A stretch of 64,000 bases of DNA, taken from positions 510,268,274 to 510,332,273 of the forward strand of contig CM046878.1 of assembly GCA_025667525.1 (NCBI GenBank), written 5' to 3'. The DNA is from Glebionis coronaria. Lineage: Eukaryota; Streptophyta; Magnoliopsida; Asterales; Asteraceae. The notes below the pieces were generated by a model, which was not told where the DNA came from, did no database searches, and was given only the letters and a program-made list of their open reading frames with translations. The translations under genes and the position numbers were made by a program. Each line of letters begins with the position of its first letter. The first letter of the stretch is position 1. Positions 61,711 to 64,000 of this stretch are shown piece by piece.

Positions 61711-61798
<88 letters not shown>
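61711..61798. repeat. (TA)n microsatellite, 88 bp
   Basis: A pure TA run next to a Helitron 3' end, separated from its CTAG by only CATA. It mirrors the arrangement at 315-397. Confidence 0.95.
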
Positions 61799-61802
<4 letters not shown>

Positions 61803-62379
61803 CTAGTGTCATAACCCGCCCAATGGGCGGGGTTGTTTTTTTCTTGTTCTGGAGGTTTATTGTTGTGCGTTTTTAGTTTCTTTAATTAGTAATTTAACCT
61901 TTCGTATATTTTAGTTATATTTTACGCTTAAGTAACGTTTATTTGTGGTCAACGGGCGGGATTTTTTTTTTAATACGAACCATTGAGGATGAAACTGTGA
62001 CCATGTGACGCGGTGACTCGATCTGGTTGAATCAATTATCGATCTCGTTACCCGGTGACTTGACCGTATCGGCTTGACCCGATGGTGAAACCGTATCCTG
62101 ATATATTGCTATAATACGATTCTTAAATTTATGTTAAAAATAGATATTTTTAAAAGATTTAAAATTCAATCCAAATTTAAAGAAAAATATATATATATAT
62201 TTCGAAATTAATAAAAAAATTCCATGTCTAAACCTCACAAACACGCATTATTGAAAACAAAAACTTTTACACTTGGATAAACCTTAAAAAGAATACCAAA
62301 TTTCACAAACAGCGTTATGTTATTTTCCTATACTAGAATGACGCATATTTCATAGTAGCAAAAACGTGAAATTTGTTTT

Positions 62380-63785
62380 TTACGTTTTCGTCAGTACTTT
62401 TATATTTTTGTCGGTATTTTTATGTTTTCATCTGTTTTTTTACGTTTTCATCAGTGTTTTTACGATTTGCCCAGAATATATTGCACATTTCGGATAAAAA
62501 GGTAAAAACACTAAAGAAAACTAAAAAATACAGATGAAAACGTAAAATTACTGATGAAAACATAAAAACACTGATGAAAAACGTAAAAACACTTATGAAA
62601 ACGTAAAAATAGACTAAACCATAAAAATCGGAAGATAACGTAAAGTACAAAAATGTAGAATATAAGGCAGAAACGTAAAAATACTGACGAAAACGTGAAA
62701 ATGTAAAAATTCGGACGAAAACGTAAATATTCTGACGAAAGAGTAAAAAATATGACTAAAACGTAAAAATACTAACGAAAATGTAAAAATTCAGACGAAA
62801 ACGTAAAAATACTGACGAAAACGTAAAATTACTGATGAAAACGTAAAAATAATGACGAAAATGGACTAAATCGAAGAAAAAACATAAAAATACTGATGAA
62901 AACGTAAATATTAGGGGTTTGCACGGTTCGGTTTGGGTCGGTTTTTGGCTAAAACCGAAACCGAACCGATATATTCGGTTTTTAAAAAACCAAAAACCGA
63001 AACCGTTCGGTTTTGGGCGGTTCGGTTTTTTTGGTTTGTAATCGGTTTCGGTTCGGTTTGTCGGTTTTTTCGGTTTTGAAAACCATTTATATTTGGGCAC
63101 GTCATATTTAGATTATTAAACTTGTTTTGCGTGAAAAAAATAGTTTTTTCTTTATTTTTTTGTGAATCTAAGCCTAATAATGTTTATCTCAAACTTTTAT
63201 AATTATACACATATTAATAAGATAAACACACATGCAAATAAACATACATATAAACGATTATCGTCACATATGTAACGATATATTGTGAAGTAAACACATG
63301 TACATATCAAACACGCGTATAAACAATAAGATAAATATATTAGTTCTATTTCCTTAAAAAAGAAATATTTTTTTATAATTTTCATATATTACTTATTTAT
63401 TTATATGATATTATATTTGTACGTTTTATATAATAAAATGGTTCGGTTCGGTTCGGTTTTTACGGTTCAGTTTTTGCATGAAAACCGAAACCGAACCGAA
63501 ACTTTTTGGTTTTTGAAAATGTAAAAACCGAACCATCGGTTTTATATTCGGTCGGTTTTTTCAGTTCGGTTTTGGTTTTTTTGGTTTTGTTTGCTCACCC
63601 CTAGTAAATATAGTGATGAACGTAAATGTATTGACGAAAACATAAAAAAATGGCGACAACGTGAAAAATGAAGAAACGTAAAAAAAACTGACAAAAAATG
63701 TAAGAAACTGTCGGAACGTAAAAAATCTGAAGAAAATAACGTTGCAAAAGTGACGAAAACATAAAATAGCGTTAGAAATAGATAT
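62380..63785. repeat. Minisatellite of about 20-bp units, split by a MITE
   Basis: Variants of ACGAAAACGTAAAAATACTG are repeated many times from about 62490 to 62905 and again from about 63612 to 63780. A reverse-complement block lies at 62380-62470 (TTTTTACGTTTTCATCAG). The array was one block before the 692-bp MITE inserted. ORFs on the minus strand are Phe/Val-rich translations of the repeat, not genes. Confidence 0.8.
62912..63603. mobile_element. hAT-type MITE (692 bp)
   Basis: The ends are TAGGGGTTTGCA and, reverse-complemented from the right, TAGGGGTGAGCA. A perfect 8-bp duplication GTAAATAT flanks it (62904-62911 and 63604-63611), the hAT size. Both flanks of the interior are long runs of CGGTT/AACCG words, and the middle (about 63110-63430) is AT-rich without genes. 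Confidence 0.85.
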
Positions 63786-64000
63786 GTGAACATGTTTTCT
63801 TTTTATTTGCGAAAAAAATAGAAAAGGGTGATATGGGGAGGATTTGTGGTTTGTGTTTTTTCTGTAAATTAATATTTAGTATATTTATGTTACATTTTAC
63901 GCTAAAATAGGTTTTATATATAATTTTAAATGTATAATTCTTTTATTTTATTATGTTGTTTTGTAGTTGAATGTGTTTTATTGAATGAAATACATAGTTG

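Larger units (their letters stand above)
61803..64000 (-). mobile_element. Helitron 3' end and interior on the minus strand (5' end not seen)
   Basis: On the minus strand a 7-bp-stem hairpin (CCCGCCC, ATT loop, GGGCGGG, 61815-61831) is followed by 8 nt and CTAG (61803-61806), then T. Spacing and layout equal those of the Helitron end at 290-318. No Rep/helicase sequence is visible up to the window end, so this looks non-autonomous or continues beyond. 61832-62370 is AT-rich with nothing recognised. The interior holds a tandem array and a hAT-type MITE. Confidence 0.65.

Noticed and set aside
1..64000. An intact novel biological system encoded here
   Set aside because: All recognisable coding sequence is in broken transposable elements or pseudogenes; the unusual aspects are in element architecture, not in a working gene cluster.

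Overview
This is a plant nuclear window, probably from a eudicot. The AT-rich sequence, the plant-type Ty3/gypsy lineages (a Tekay-like chromovirus and an Athila-like element), a CACTA element, Helitron ends and decayed intron-containing genes all fit this. The family Asteraceae is only a weak guess from general familiarity with such long-LTR gypsy families. I see no intact cellular gene. Almost everything is mobile DNA in several layers, with a small island of two decayed host genes.

Layout. 1-318 is the 3' end of a Helitron, ending at a (TA)n tract (319-397). 398-6942 is the 5' LTR and partial internal region of a minus-strand long-LTR retrotransposon with no coding capacity (LARD-like). 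7001-12235 is a non-autonomous CACTA element with a CCA target duplication, carrying a small hAT-type MITE. 12236-14551 holds exon-like remnants of a plus-strand host gene. Its last recognisable exon lies at 45884-46044, because a 31.3-kb Tekay-like gypsy element (14552-45883, LTRs of 4.32 kb, GTTCA duplication) landed between them. Inside that element's gag, between two zinc knuckles, sits a 16.6-kb minus-strand Athila-like element (21268-37869, GTCGT duplication). It has gag and protease but no reverse transcriptase or integrase, and it contains three LTRs instead of two. 46690-48600 is a decayed minus-strand HflX-type GTPase gene broken up by two MITEs; a third MITE follows. 50075-61684 is a plus-strand LARD of the same family as the left-hand copy, arranged LTR-internal-LTR-partial internal. 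It ends at a second (TA)n tract and the 3' end of a second Helitron, on the minus strand (61803 onward), which holds a 692-bp hAT-type MITE.

How the parts relate. The Tekay-like element once encoded gag, protease, reverse transcriptase, RNase H, integrase and a chromodomain-like tail. At least three in-frame stops and four frame breaks in gag and pol, plus a stop in an unusual ORF upstream of gag, mean it can no longer act alone. The coding-free LARD shares with it the tRNA-iMet primer site and an ordered set of motifs in the 3' part of the LTR, which suggests, but does not prove, that relatives of the Tekay-like element mobilised it. The nested Athila-like element has outer LTRs that look nearly identical and one target duplication, while its internal LTR is clearly more divergent. 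This implies that the three-LTR unit was copied and inserted as a single piece.
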